Shown: positions 24,960 through 32,894 of the stretch, one piece after another
Numbering within the stretch: the stretch's first letter is position 1
Layout of the letters: each line of letters starts with the position of its first letter
Assembly: GCF_036961565.1 (NCBI RefSeq)
Contig: NZ_JBAMDD010000001.1
Coordinates: 466,908 to 530,907 of the forward strand
Origin: Chitinimonas sp036961565
GTDB lineage: Bacteria; Pseudomonadota; Gammaproteobacteria; Burkholderiales; Chitinimonadaceae
Direction of reading: 5' to 3'
Length of the DNA: 64,000 nt
Translations under genes and position numbers: made by a program
The notes under the pieces: generated by a model
What the model was told of the DNA's origin: nothing
Database searches by the model: none
Seen by the model: only the letters and a program-made list of their open reading frames with translations

Positions 24960-25447
24960 CAGGGTTTGACTACGCGGTTCTGGTGATAGTCGGGATGTCA
25001 GTCCTGCTGGCGGTGCTGCGCGGTGGCGTATCCGAGATACTATCGCTGGCCGCCTGGATACTGGGTTTCTGGCTGGCGCAGCGGTATGCCGCTACGGTTG
25101 GCGCCATGCTGCCGGCAGATGTGCCCACGACCGAATTGCGCCTGATTGCGGGCTTTGTCGGCATATTGCTGGGTGTGTGGTTTGTCTCGGCTATCGTACG
25201 CATTACGGTGGCCCAGTTTCTGAAAGCCAGCGGCATGGCGCCGCTGGACCGGTTTATCGGGGCCTTGTTCGGCTTGGCCCGAGGGGTGTTGATCGTACTG
25301 GCCATGGTGATCGTGGCTGGCCTGACTAGCCTGCCGCGCGAGAACATCTGGCGCGATGCCATGTTCAGCCCGCCTTTCGAGGCCCTGGCGGTCACGATCA
25401 AACCCTGGTTGCCGCCGCAGTTGGCGGCCTATATTAAGTTTGAATAG
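24956..25447 (+). CDS. cvpA: CvpA family membrane protein
   Basis: A 163-residue inner-membrane protein with four hydrophobic segments and the family opening F-D-Y-A-V-L-V-I-V-G-M-S. Needed for colicin V export in E. coli and implicated in envelope and bile stress elsewhere; the molecular role is unresolved. It sits directly before purF, as in E. coli, and overlaps the SPOR gene (ATGA at 24956). Confidence 0.93.
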   Translation: MTGFDYAVLVIVGMSVLLAVLRGGVSEILSLAAWILGFWLAQRYAATVGAMLPADVPTTELRLIAGFVGILLGVWFVSAIVRITVAQFLKASGMAPLDRFIGALFGLARGVLIVLAMVIVAGLTSLPRENIWRDAMFSPPFEALAVTIKPWLPPQLAAYIKFE

Positions 25448-25589
25448 AGGGACATCAGGGACCACTTTTTGTTGTGATGCGGTGTCACTGGGAGAGTGCC
25501 GGTTAGCCTAGCCTCAAGGGGCTGCGCCGATGTTGTACTCATAGTCGCCGTCTTCACCCGCAAACAGTGGTATCTGGCGATCCTCCGCA

Positions 25590-25622
25590 GGGTCTGTCTG
25601 GTCGGGAGTACCCGGGACAGGC
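25590..25622 (+). other. long hairpin in the purF leader
   Basis: The 204 bases between cvpA and purF contain no gene. An outer 8-bp stem (GGTCTGTC with GACAGGCC, one G-U pair) encloses an inner CGGG/CCCG stem, about 30 bases before the purF start. No U-run follows. It could affect mRNA stability or purF expression; no known riboswitch was recognised. A GCAAAC half-site at about 25560 is too weak to call a PurR box. Confidence 0.35.
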
Positions 25623-25651
25623 CGTACTGGTTTGTAAAGCAAGGAAGCATC

Positions 25652-27190
25652 ATGTGCGGCATTCTCGGTGTGGTGGCAAAGACGCCTGTTAACCAACTGC
25701 TCTATGACGGTCTGCTCGTCCTGCAGCATCGCGGCCAGGATGCCGCAGGTATCGTGACGGCGGAACAGAGCGGCGTGATGCATATGCATAAGGGACAGGG
25801 CCTGGTGGCGGACGTGTTCCGTACCCGCAATATGCGCTCCCTGATGGGCAATATCGGCATAGGCCATGTCCGTTATCCCACGGCGGGTTCGGCATCCAGC
25901 CTGGCGGAAGCACAGCCGTTTTACGTCAACAGCCCTTTCGGCATTGTCCTGGCGCACAACGGCAACCTGACCAACCACAAGGAACTGAAGGAGGCGATGT
26001 ACCGCAATGATCTGCGCCACATCAACACCAATTCGGATTCCGAAGCCCTACTGAATGTCTTTGCCTACGAGCTGCAGAAGCGAGCCATTGGTTTCGCGCT
26101 CAAGCCCGACACCATATTCGACGCCATTGCCGCCGTGCATCGCCGGGTCAAGGGTGCCTATGCCGTGGTAGCCATCATCGCCGGTTACGGCCTGGTGGCG
26201 TTCCGTGATCCACACGGTATCCGGCCACTGGTGCTGGGTGAGCATGAGACGGCCGAAGGTACGGAATACCTGGTGGCCAGCGAGTCGGTGGCGCTCGATA
26301 CCATAGGTTTCAAGATGGTGCGCGACGTGGCCCCTGGTGAAGCCCTGTTTATCACCATGGACGGCCAGTTCCACAGCCGGCAATGCGCTGACAAGGCGAC
26401 CTTGATCCCGTGCATTTTCGAGCATGTCTACTTTGCCCGCCCCGATTCGGTCATGGACGGTATCTCGGTGTACCAGGCACGCCTCAATATGGGCGACAAC
26501 CTGGCGGAGAAGATACGCCGCGAACTGCCTGAGATGGATATCGATGTGGTGATACCCATCCCCGATACCAGCCGCGCCAGTGCCCTACAGTTGGCCAACC
26601 ACTTGGGCCTGCCTTATCGCGAGGGTTTTCAAAAGAATCGCTATATCGGCCGGACCTTCATCATGCCGGGCCAGGCTACCCGCAAGAAGTCGGTGCGCCA
26701 GAAGCTCAATGCCATAGGTGTGGAGTTCAAGGGGCGCAATGTACTGCTGGTGGACGACTCCATTGTGCGCGGCACGACCTCCAAGGAGATCGTGATGATG
26801 GCGCGTGAAGCGGGCGCCAATAAGGTCTACTTCGCCTCGGCGGCGCCACCGGTGCGCTTTCCGCATGTGTACGGCATTGATATGCCCACCCGTGCCGAGC
26901 TGATTGCGACCGGACGTAATGATGCTCAGATCGCCAAGGAGATCAGCGCCGACGCGGTGTTCTACCAGGATCTCGATGCGCTGGTACAGGCAGTCAGCGA
27001 TGCCAGCCAGGGTAGTATCACGGTGTTCGAGACATCCTGCTTCTCTGGCGAGTACATTACCGGTGACGTGGATGCCGCCTACCTGGATGAGATGGAAAAC
27101 CGTCGCGCCAGCCCCTTGTCCAAGGACAATGACGGTGGTAGCCGCGTGCTGGACATGAATGTCGGTGTGGCGGAGCAAAATCTGATCTAA
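25652..27190 (+). CDS. purF: amidophosphoribosyltransferase
   Basis: First committed enzyme of purine synthesis: transfers ammonia from glutamine to PRPP. The mature N-terminal nucleophile is Cys2 in M-C-G-I-L-G-V, part of the Ntn glutaminase domain (residues 2-240). The PRPP-binding loop is V-L-L-V-D-D-S-I-V-R-G-T-T near residue 364. 512 aa. ATG 25652 was chosen because it exposes Cys2; AAGGAAG lies upstream. A terminator follows, ending the run that begins at truA. Confidence 0.97.
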   Translation: MCGILGVVAKTPVNQLLYDGLLVLQHRGQDAAGIVTAEQSGVMHMHKGQGLVADVFRTRNMRSLMGNIGIGHVRYPTAGSASSLAEAQPFYVNSPFGIVLAHNGNLTNHKELKEAMYRNDLRHINTNSDSEALLNVFAYELQKRAIGFALKPDTIFDAIAAVHRRVKGAYAVVAIIAGYGLVAFRDPHGIRPLVLGEHETAEGTEYLVASESVALDTIGFKMVRDVAPGEALFITMDGQFHSRQCADKATLIPCIFEHVYFARPDSVMDGISVYQARLNMGDNLAEKIRRELPEMDIDVVIPIPDTSRASALQLANHLGLPYREGFQKNRYIGRTFIMPGQATRKKSVRQKLNAIGVEFKGRNVLLVDDSIVRGTTSKEIVMMAREAGANKVYFASAAPPVRFPHVYGIDMPTRAELIATGRNDAQIAKEISADAVFYQDLDALVQAVSDASQGSITVFETSCFSGEYITGDVDAAYLDEMENRRASPLSKDNDGGSRVLDMNVGVAEQNLI

Positions 27191-27240
27191 GGCAGCTTGT
27201 AGCTTGCATGAGCCATTGCTTGCGTTTGGCGCAGGCCCGC

Positions 27241-27268
27241 AAAAGCCCACCGTTTGGTGGGTTTTTGC
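27241..27268 (+). terminator. rho-independent terminator of purF
   Basis: Stem AGCCCACC / GGTGGGTT with loop GTTT, followed by TTTTT, about 50 bases after the purF stop. Confidence 0.85.
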
Positions 27269-27416
27269 ATTTTACGGCGGTTGCCGAGGGATATTGCACC
27301 GTATCGGCTTGAGCTGCATTTCACCTCGCGCCTTCCGCGTTCTGTCGGATGGGTCTGTCTATCTGCGAATGGCTATTCCACAGTGCTGGATATCCTAAGG
27401 CATTGGAGAGGCACCG

Positions 27417-28289
27417 ATGACTACGCAAGCGTCTGTTATATCGCGTGAAACAGCAGTTACAGCGGCAGTGGGGTCGGCAGGGCTGGCAGGCAGTGCTGAC
27501 TTTTCCCGGCGTATGCTGGCTTGGGCTGGGCGGCTCTGGTTTGGTGTAGTGGTGCTCGGGCAGCTTATGTTCGTGGCCTACTTGCTGGCATTCTACGGCC
27601 GGCATGGTGTGGCGGGCGACTTCGAAGCCTGGAACCGAGTGGTGCCGCACGCACACCGGGCGGGGGATACGCTCGGCAATACGGCCATGGCGCTGCATGT
27701 TGCCTTGGCTGCGCTGGTGATTGCAGGTGGGCTACTACAGCTGTTGCCCTGGCTCAGGCAGCGGTTAGCAGGCGTACATCGCTGGAACGGACGGATCTAT
27801 ATGTTGGGGGCGCTGGTGGCCAGTGGCGCAGGGCTTTACATGGTATGGATGCGTGGCGCGGTGGGTGATATGGGGCAGCATCTTGGGCTGACACTCAATG
27901 CCGTCCTGATCTGGGGTTTTGCGGCACTGGCCTGGCAGGCTGCCAGGCGACGGCAGTTTGTCGCGCATCGTCGCTGTGCCATGCGCTTGTTCATGGTTGT
28001 CAGCGGTGTATGGTTCTTCCGGGTAGGCTTGATGTTCTGGATTCTGGTGAACGGTGGTCCGGCAGGTTTTGACCCGGATAGCTTTACAGGGCCTTTTCTC
28101 ACTATGCTGGCATTTGTAGATTACCTACTGCCCTTGGCGGTACTCGAGCTGTACTTTCTGGCCGAGTCACAGGCGGGCGCCAAGCTACGACTGGCTGTGG
28201 CCACCTTGCTGGTGGGATTAAGTGTCGCCATTGGGGTGGGGGCTACGATGGCGGCGATAGGTATGTGGTTTCCTCGAATGGTGGGTTGA
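27417..28289 (+). CDS. DUF2306 multi-spanning membrane protein
   Basis: A 290-residue inner-membrane protein with about seven hydrophobic segments. Conserved histidines lie at membrane edges: H-V-A-L-A-A-L near residue 93, V-H-R-W-N-G-R-I-Y near residue 119, and F-V-A-H-R-R-C-A-M-R near residue 180. This H-x-x-x/H-R pattern is that of the DUF2306 family, possibly heme-associated, but no function is established. It stands alone between the purF terminator and the bidirectional recA terminator. Confidence 0.8.
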   Translation: MTTQASVISRETAVTAAVGSAGLAGSADFSRRMLAWAGRLWFGVVVLGQLMFVAYLLAFYGRHGVAGDFEAWNRVVPHAHRAGDTLGNTAMALHVALAALVIAGGLLQLLPWLRQRLAGVHRWNGRIYMLGALVASGAGLYMVWMRGAVGDMGQHLGLTLNAVLIWGFAALAWQAARRRQFVAHRRCAMRLFMVVSGVWFFRVGLMFWILVNGGPAGFDPDSFTGPFLTMLAFVDYLLPLAVLELYFLAESQAGAKLRLAVATLLVGLSVAIGVGATMAAIGMWFPRMVG

Positions 28290-28376
28290 GCGGTTTAGAG
28301 GCTGTTCCAAGTCTTGTAGCTGCGTGGCACCTGCTGGACTTGCAATCTTGCCGGCGAAACCGCATGGCAGCGCACA

Positions 28377-28407
28377 AGCAAAAGCCCACTGAGCGTGGGC
28401 TTTTGCT
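28377..28407. terminator. bidirectional terminator between DUF2306 gene and recA
   Basis: A perfect 13-bp stem (28377-28389 with 28395-28407) whose lower part is AAAA/TTTT on either strand, so it can serve both converging genes. Confidence 0.88.
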
Positions 28408-28431
28408 GTACTGGCTGACGCAGGGGCGGGA

Positions 28432-29478
28432 TCAGGCGAGATCCAGGTCAGCCTCGTCCTCTTCCTGCTGTTCGACCGGCAGCGGTGCGCTGATACCCAC
28501 TGCTGCGCGGATCTTGCCTTCGATTTCGCGGGCGATGGCCTGGTTTTCCTTCAGGTACTCACGGGCATTATCCTTGCCCTGGCCTATCTTGTTGCCCTGA
28601 TAGGCATACCAGGCGCCGGACTTGTCCACGATCTTGTGCAGTACGCCCAGCTCGATGATTTCGCCTTCGCGGCTGATACCCTGGCCGTAAAGGATGTCGA
28701 AGTTGGCTTCGCGGAACGGGGGCGAGACCTTATTCTTGACGACTTTGACGCGGGTTTCGTTGCCGGCGACTTCTTCGCCTTTCTTGATGGCGCCAGTACG
28801 ACGGATATCGAGTCGGACCGAGGCATAGAACTTGAGCGCATTACCGCCGGTAGTGGTTTCGGGGTTGCCGAACATCACGCCTATCTTCATGCGGATCTGG
28901 TTGATGAAGATGACCAGGGTATTGGTGCGCTTGATATTGCCGGTCAGCTTGCGCAGTGCCTGCGACATCAGGCGAGCCTGCAGGCCGACATGGCTGTCGC
29001 CCATTTCACCTTCGATTTCGGCCTTGGGTACCAGGGCGGCGACGGAGTCGACTACGATGATGTCCACGCCGCCGGAGCGTACCAGCATGTCGGCAATTTC
29101 AAGGGCCTGTTCACCGGTATCGGGCTGCGAAATCAGCATGTCGGCCACGTTGACACCCAGCTTGCCGGCGTAGACGGGATCGAGTGCGTTTTCAGCATCG
29201 ATATAGGCAGCAACGCCACCCAGCTTTTGAATCTCGGCCACAACCTGCAGGCAGAGGGTGGTCTTGCCCGAGGATTCCGGGCCGTAGATTTCCACCACGC
29301 GGCCACGGGGCAGGCCGCCAACGCCAAGTGCCAGATCCAGGCCCAGCGAGCCGGTGGAAACCACCTGCAGATCGTTTTCGATCTGTGCTTCGCCCATCTT
29401 CATGATGGAGCCCTTGCCGAACTGCTTTTCGATCTGAGCCAGCGCGGCCGCGAGGGCCTTGCTCTTGTTGTCGTCCAT
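28432..29478 (-). CDS. recA: recombinase RecA
   Basis: ATP-dependent strand-exchange protein for homologous recombination and LexA cleavage in the SOS response. Walker A is G-P-E-S-S-G-K-T (residues 66-73). The DNA-binding loops follow the N-T-L-V-I-F-I-N-Q-I-R-M-K segment. The acidic tail E-E-D-E-A-D-L-D-L-A is typical. 348 aa from ATG 29478; the frame stays open upstream but the leader there holds the promoter. No recX follows. Confidence 0.99.
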   Translation of the reverse strand: MDDNKSKALAAALAQIEKQFGKGSIMKMGEAQIENDLQVVSTGSLGLDLALGVGGLPRGRVVEIYGPESSGKTTLCLQVVAEIQKLGGVAAYIDAENALDPVYAGKLGVNVADMLISQPDTGEQALEIADMLVRSGGVDIIVVDSVAALVPKAEIEGEMGDSHVGLQARLMSQALRKLTGNIKRTNTLVIFINQIRMKIGVMFGNPETTTGGNALKFYASVRLDIRRTGAIKKGEEVAGNETRVKVVKNKVSPPFREANFDILYGQGISREGEIIELGVLHKIVDKSGAWYAYQGNKIGQGKDNAREYLKENQAIAREIEGKIRAAVGISAPLPVEQQEEDEADLDLA

Positions 29479-29499
29479 GGTGTTTTCCCTTTGCGTGGA

Positions 29500-29557
29500 G
29501 AACGTTCGTTCACCGATAAGAATGGGCGGAATATAGCACATGTGCCGATGCTGTAAA
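29500..29557 (-). promoter_or_regulatory. recA promoter with possible operator
   Basis: On the minus strand TTTACA (29557-29552), a 16-base spacer and TATATT (29535-29530) form a good sigma-70 promoter. Downstream, in the leader, lies GAACGAACGTTC (29511-29500), which contains GAAC-N4-GTTC. No CTG-N10-CAG LexA box of the usual proteobacterial kind was found. Confidence 0.6.
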
Positions 29558-29604
29558 GCACCTGCGTGCAGATATTCAGGCTGGGTGGCCTAGGCCTGTT
29601 GCAA

Positions 29605-29636
29605 ATACAAAAGGGCAGCCCTGGGGCTGCCCTTTG
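29605..29636 (-). terminator. rho-independent terminator of efp
   Basis: An 11-bp stem (29610-29620 with 29625-29635) around a 4-base loop; on the minus strand it runs into TTTTGTATTT. It lies about 70 bases past the efp stop. Confidence 0.85.
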
Positions 29637-29639
29637 CTA

Positions 29640-29701
29640 AGAGCCGTTCTCGATTTTTTCACCCCGGGGCGAAAAGACCATGAACAGGCCCTAACGGCTC
29701 T
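29640..29701. repeat. 62-base intergenic inverted-repeat element
   Basis: Bounded by the 9-bp inverted repeat AGAGCCGTT / AACGGCTCT, with nested GTTC/GAAC and TTTTTTC/GAAAA pairs, so it folds into one long hairpin. Its left part, GTTCTCGATTTTTTCAC, recurs with one change at 50671-50688. It sits between the efp stop and the efp terminator. Confidence 0.5.
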
Positions 29702-29707
29702 GAAGGC

Positions 29708-30271
29708 TTAGGCGCGCTTCTTGAACTCGTTGGTGCGGGTGTCGATTTCGATCTTGTCGCCGATTTCGATGAAGGCGGCAACTGGCAGCTCGAAGGCGGT
29801 GCCCTTGAGCTTGGCAGGCTTCATGACCTTGCCCGAGGTATCGCCACGCACGGCGGGTTCGGTGTATTCCACTTCGCGCACGATGGTGGTGGGCAGTTCG
29901 ACCGAGATGGCGCGACCGTCGTAGAACACCACTTCGCAAACGTCATCCATGCCGTCGACCAGGAAGTTCATGGTGTCGCCGAGGTTTTCGGCTTCGACTT
30001 CATACTGGTTGAATTCGGTATCCATGAAGACATACATGGGATCGGCGAAGTAGGAGTAGGTGCATTCCTTCTTTTCCAGCACGACCACGTCGAACTTTTC
30101 ATCTGCCTTGTATACGGATTCGGAGCCCGAACCGGTCAGCAGGTTCTTCATCTTCATCTTCACGACCGAGGCATTCCGGCCGGACTTGCTGTATTCAGCC
30201 TTCAACACGACCATGGGCTGACCATCGACCATGGCCACATTGCCGGCGCGGAGTTCTTGTGCGGTTTTCAT
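29708..30271 (-). CDS. efp: elongation factor P
   Basis: Ribosome-binding factor that relieves stalling at polyproline stretches. 187 aa in three beta-barrel domains: KOW-like to about residue 64, OB domains after that. The modified residue at the tip loop is Arg32 in S-K-S-G-R-N-A-S, not lysine, so the rhamnosylation system applies; earP, the modifying enzyme, lies 89 bases upstream on the same strand. A perfect -10 box in the gap suggests efp also has its own promoter. Confidence 0.98.
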   Translation of the reverse strand: MKTAQELRAGNVAMVDGQPMVVLKAEYSKSGRNASVVKMKMKNLLTGSGSESVYKADEKFDVVVLEKKECTYSYFADPMYVFMDTEFNQYEVEAENLGDTMNFLVDGMDDVCEVVFYDGRAISVELPTTIVREVEYTEPAVRGDTSGKVMKPAKLKGTAFELPVAAFIEIGDKIEIDTRTNEFKKRA

Positions 30272-30316
30272 GCTGGTAGATCCTGCGAAAAAGATAAGCG
30301 TTTGATAAAACGCGGC

Positions 30317-30322
30317 ATTATA
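30317..30322 (-). promoter_or_regulatory. probable -10 box of efp
   Basis: TATAAT on the minus strand, 45 bases before the efp ATG, in the earP-efp gap. The -35 region (GGCGCT or GCGCTA) is weak. Confidence 0.5.
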
Positions 30323-30360
30323 GCTGCCCGCAGGCTGTTAGCGCCACCTCGCCGGAAGGC

Positions 30361-31497
30361 TTATTGCGGCAGGGTACTTTTTTCTGTAGCAAATGCTGCA
30401 AGTTGTTGCATCAGGTCGGGCCGTTCGGCCTGTTGCGCGCACCAGCGTATCGCCTGCTGCTGCAAGGCCGGGCCGTGTGCAGCGAGGGCTGGCCAGGCGG
30501 CGCTGCAGGCGTTACCGTCACCACGGTTCCAGGCACGCCAGAATGCCCTCATGTTATCGGCTACCGGGGCGGCTAGTGTCTCGCTGTAACGGTGCAGAAA
30601 GGCTTCCAGCTTGACCATATGGGCGGCATCGTCCTGCGGGTAGATATGCCAGACCAGGGGCTGACCGGCCCACTGTGCCCGCACAAACGAGTCCTCCCCC
30701 CGCACGAAATTCCAGTCGCAGGCCCAGAGCAGCTTGTCGTAGTCCGGCTGTGGCAGAAATGGCAGGGCATGCAATAGCAATCGACCCAGGCGGATGCTGC
30801 TACCCACGGCAAACGGTTGTTCCAGCCAGGCTTCGACCTGCTGCCTGGGTTTGCCATCCGCCACCAGCAAGGTGAGGCACTGGTTCAGGTGCCAGTGCTG
30901 CAGCAGTGTGGGCAGGGCAGGGTTGTCGTAGCAAAACAGGGAAACCAGCGGCTGTGCCGGCTGGGGTGGGCTGATGCCCAGGTCTTGCAGGAACTCATCA
31001 CGGTTGAACGCCGCCCGCTGGGTGAGCAGCCCGGCCTCGCGTAGTAAGCCACCGGTCGCCGGGGTAAAGCCAGGGAAGAAGAAGTAATGGGTCAGCGGCA
31101 ACCTGGGGTGGCGGGAGCCCAGCTTGTGGCAGCCCTCGATCCAGTCTTCGGCCGAGAGGTAATCGAGATTGATCCAGACTGGCTTGGGCTGGCTTGCGGC
31201 CATGGCGGCCAGAAAGGCCTCTGGTGGATTGCAGGCAAATGCCTCGATCACCACCGCATGCGGTACGACTGCCACCCAAGGGCTGCACCAGTGCCGTACT
31301 TCTACGCCATCGCAGTGCTGCAGGGATGCTGCAGCATCTATTGCCGGATTGAGGCTGGCAAACGCAGTCAGGTCGTCTACCCACAAGCGCACCGGCTCCC
31401 TGCGTTCCTGCGCCAGTTGGCGAGCCAGGCGCCAGCAGACGCCTATGTCCCCATAGTTGTCTATGACGGTGCAGAAAATATCCCAGGAGAGTCGCAT
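30361..31497 (-). CDS. earP: EF-P arginine 32 rhamnosyltransferase EarP
   Basis: Transfers rhamnose from dTDP-rhamnose to Arg32 of EF-P. It has a GT-B fold, 378 aa. The N-terminal D-N-Y-G-D-I-G-V-C-W-R-L-A-R-Q-L (residues 13-28) contains the catalytic region aspartates of the family. The sugar-nucleotide site near residues 250-275 reads F-V-R-G-E-D-S-F-V-R-A-Q-W-A-G-Q-P. It is paired with efp as in Neisseria, Pseudomonas and Shewanella. It is divergent from the photoregulated operon at 31596; only 98 bases separate the starts, so the operator there may also affect earP. Confidence 0.96.
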   Translation of the reverse strand: MRLSWDIFCTVIDNYGDIGVCWRLARQLAQERREPVRLWVDDLTAFASLNPAIDAAASLQHCDGVEVRHWCSPWVAVVPHAVVIEAFACNPPEAFLAAMAASQPKPVWINLDYLSAEDWIEGCHKLGSRHPRLPLTHYFFFPGFTPATGGLLREAGLLTQRAAFNRDEFLQDLGISPPQPAQPLVSLFCYDNPALPTLLQHWHLNQCLTLLVADGKPRQQVEAWLEQPFAVGSSIRLGRLLLHALPFLPQPDYDKLLWACDWNFVRGEDSFVRAQWAGQPLVWHIYPQDDAAHMVKLEAFLHRYSETLAAPVADNMRAFWRAWNRGDGNACSAAWPALAAHGPALQQQAIRWCAQQAERPDLMQQLAAFATEKSTLPQ

Positions 31498-31538
31498 AGT
31501 TCGATTTTACCTTGCTCACCGTAGCCGCAAGATGGCTT

Positions 31539-31566
31539 TATAAACGTACTGTACAAAGCATTGACA
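31539..31566 (+). promoter_or_regulatory. candidate CarH/LitR operator: three 11-bp-spaced repeats
   Basis: TATAAA (31539), TGTACA (31550) and TTGACA (31561) start exactly 11 bases apart. The centre one fits T-n-T-A-C-A fully; the outer two have one mismatch each. Known CarH-type operators are tandem 11-bp repeats of this pattern with the last on the -35 box, and here the third repeat is the -35 box. The regulator gene is the last gene of the operon. Confidence 0.65.
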
Positions 31567-31589
31567 TAAACGAAGCGCCGGCCTAGAGT
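31561..31589 (+). promoter_or_regulatory. sigma-70 promoter of the nine-gene operon
   Basis: Perfect -35 TTGACA (31561-31566), 17-base spacer, -10 TAGAGT (31584-31589). Transcription would start at about 31596, the A of the first ATG, giving a leaderless or nearly leaderless message; no good Shine-Dalgarno sequence precedes that ATG. Confidence 0.7.
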
Positions 31590-31595
31590 GCAGGC

Positions 31596-32894
31596 ATGGA
31601 AACCACCCCCCACCCCTTGCCTGCAGGCGCCCGGATTGCTGTTGTCGGCGCGGGCATTGCCGGCCTTGCATCTGCCTGGTTGCTGGCCCGGCGCTATCGA
31701 GTCACGTTGCTGGAGGCTGGCGATTATTTTGGTGGCCATACCAATACGGTGGACGTGACCCTGGAAGGCCAGACCTATCCAGTGGATACCGGCTTTCTGG
31801 TACATAACGAGCTGACTTACCCCAATCTGATAGCCATGTTCCAGCATCTGGATGTGGCCGTGTTTCCCAGTGATATGTCTTTCGGCGTGTCCATCAGTGA
31901 CCCTGATATCGAATGGGCCGGCACCAGCCTGGCTACGGTGTTTGCGCAGAAGCGCAACCTGTTGCGGCCTGCCTATCTGGGTATGCTGGCTGACATCATG
32001 CGTTTCAATCGCACCGCCCCGGCATACCTGGAAGAATCCCGCCAAAAAAGTTGGACACTGGGTCAGTTACTGGCTGCACATGGTTATGGCAAGCCCATGC
32101 GGGATTGGTATCTGCTTCCTATGGCGGCGGCCATCTGGTCGTCTTCCGTACAGGACATCCTGGGTTTTCCGGCGGAAACCTTCCTCCGCTTCTGCCTGAA
32201 CCACCGTCTGCTGCAGGTGGCCGGTAGGCCGCAGTGGCGTACGGTACTGGGTGGGGCGCGGGAGTATGTAAAGAAGCTGCTGGAAGGGGTGCAGGACGCG
32301 CGCCTGGCCTGCCCGGTCAGCAAGATACAGCGCGATGAATTCGGCGTGTGCCTTACCTTGCCCGCTGGCGAGGAGCGGTTTGATGCGGTGGTGTTGGCAT
32401 GCCATGCACCGACCAGCCTGGCCATGCTGGATGCAGACGACGCGGAGCGCCAGGTGCTGGCCGGTTTCAGCTATCAGCCCAACCGTGCCTTGCTGCATAC
32501 CGATCGTCGCTTGCTTCCACGTCGGGAGAAGGTCTGGTCTGCCTGGAACTACCTGGCGGCAGCGGGTGATGCACAGGCGCGGCCGGTGGCGGTGAGCTAT
32601 TTGCTCAACCAGTTGCAACCGCTGCCGTTCAAGACCCCTGTAGTGGTTACGCTGAACCCGCATACCGAACCTGCGCCAGACTCCTTGATTGCGTGTTTCG
32701 ACTACGAGCACCCCGTCATGAATCAAGCAGCGATAGCGGCGCAGGCTCGATTGCCACAGATACAGGGGCGCCGCCATGCCTGGTTCTGCGGTGCCTGGGC
32801 AGGGTATGGCTTTCATGAAGATGGCTTGAAGTCCGCCCTGCGGGTTGCTCGCGATCTGGGCGTTACGCCTCCCTGGGAGGCGGTCTATGACTAA
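31596..32894 (+). CDS. FAD-dependent oxidoreductase (COG2907 type)
   Basis: A 432-residue flavoprotein of the amine-oxidase/phytoene-desaturase fold. FAD-binding motif V-V-G-A-G-I-A-G-L-A-S-A near residue 16, then L-L-E-A-G-D-Y-F-G-G-H-T (the ribose-binding region) and G-F-L-V-H-N. The C-terminus has W-F-C-G-A-W-A-G-Y-G-F-H-E-D-G, closing over the flavin. Relatives sit beside cyclopropane-synthase-like methyltransferases in singlet-oxygen and light regulons; one such flavoprotein class desaturates methylated fatty acids during furan fatty acid synthesis. That role is inferred here. First gene of the operon; overlaps the next by 8 bases. Confidence 0.87.
   Translation: METTPHPLPAGARIAVVGAGIAGLASAWLLARRYRVTLLEAGDYFGGHTNTVDVTLEGQTYPVDTGFLVHNELTYPNLIAMFQHLDVAVFPSDMSFGVSISDPDIEWAGTSLATVFAQKRNLLRPAYLGMLADIMRFNRTAPAYLEESRQKSWTLGQLLAAHGYGKPMRDWYLLPMAAAIWSSSVQDILGFPAETFLRFCLNHRLLQVAGRPQWRTVLGGAREYVKKLLEGVQDARLACPVSKIQRDEFGVCLTLPAGEERFDAVVLACHAPTSLAMLDADDAERQVLAGFSYQPNRALLHTDRRLLPRREKVWSAWNYLAAAGDAQARPVAVSYLLNQLQPLPFKTPVVVTLNPHTEPAPDSLIACFDYEHPVMNQAAIAAQARLPQIQGRRHAWFCGAWAGYGFHEDGLKSALRVARDLGVTPPWEAVYD

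Noticed and set aside
25540..25650. PurR box or purine riboswitch before purF
   Set aside because: Only a GCAAAC half-site and a hairpin are visible; no conserved riboswitch core.
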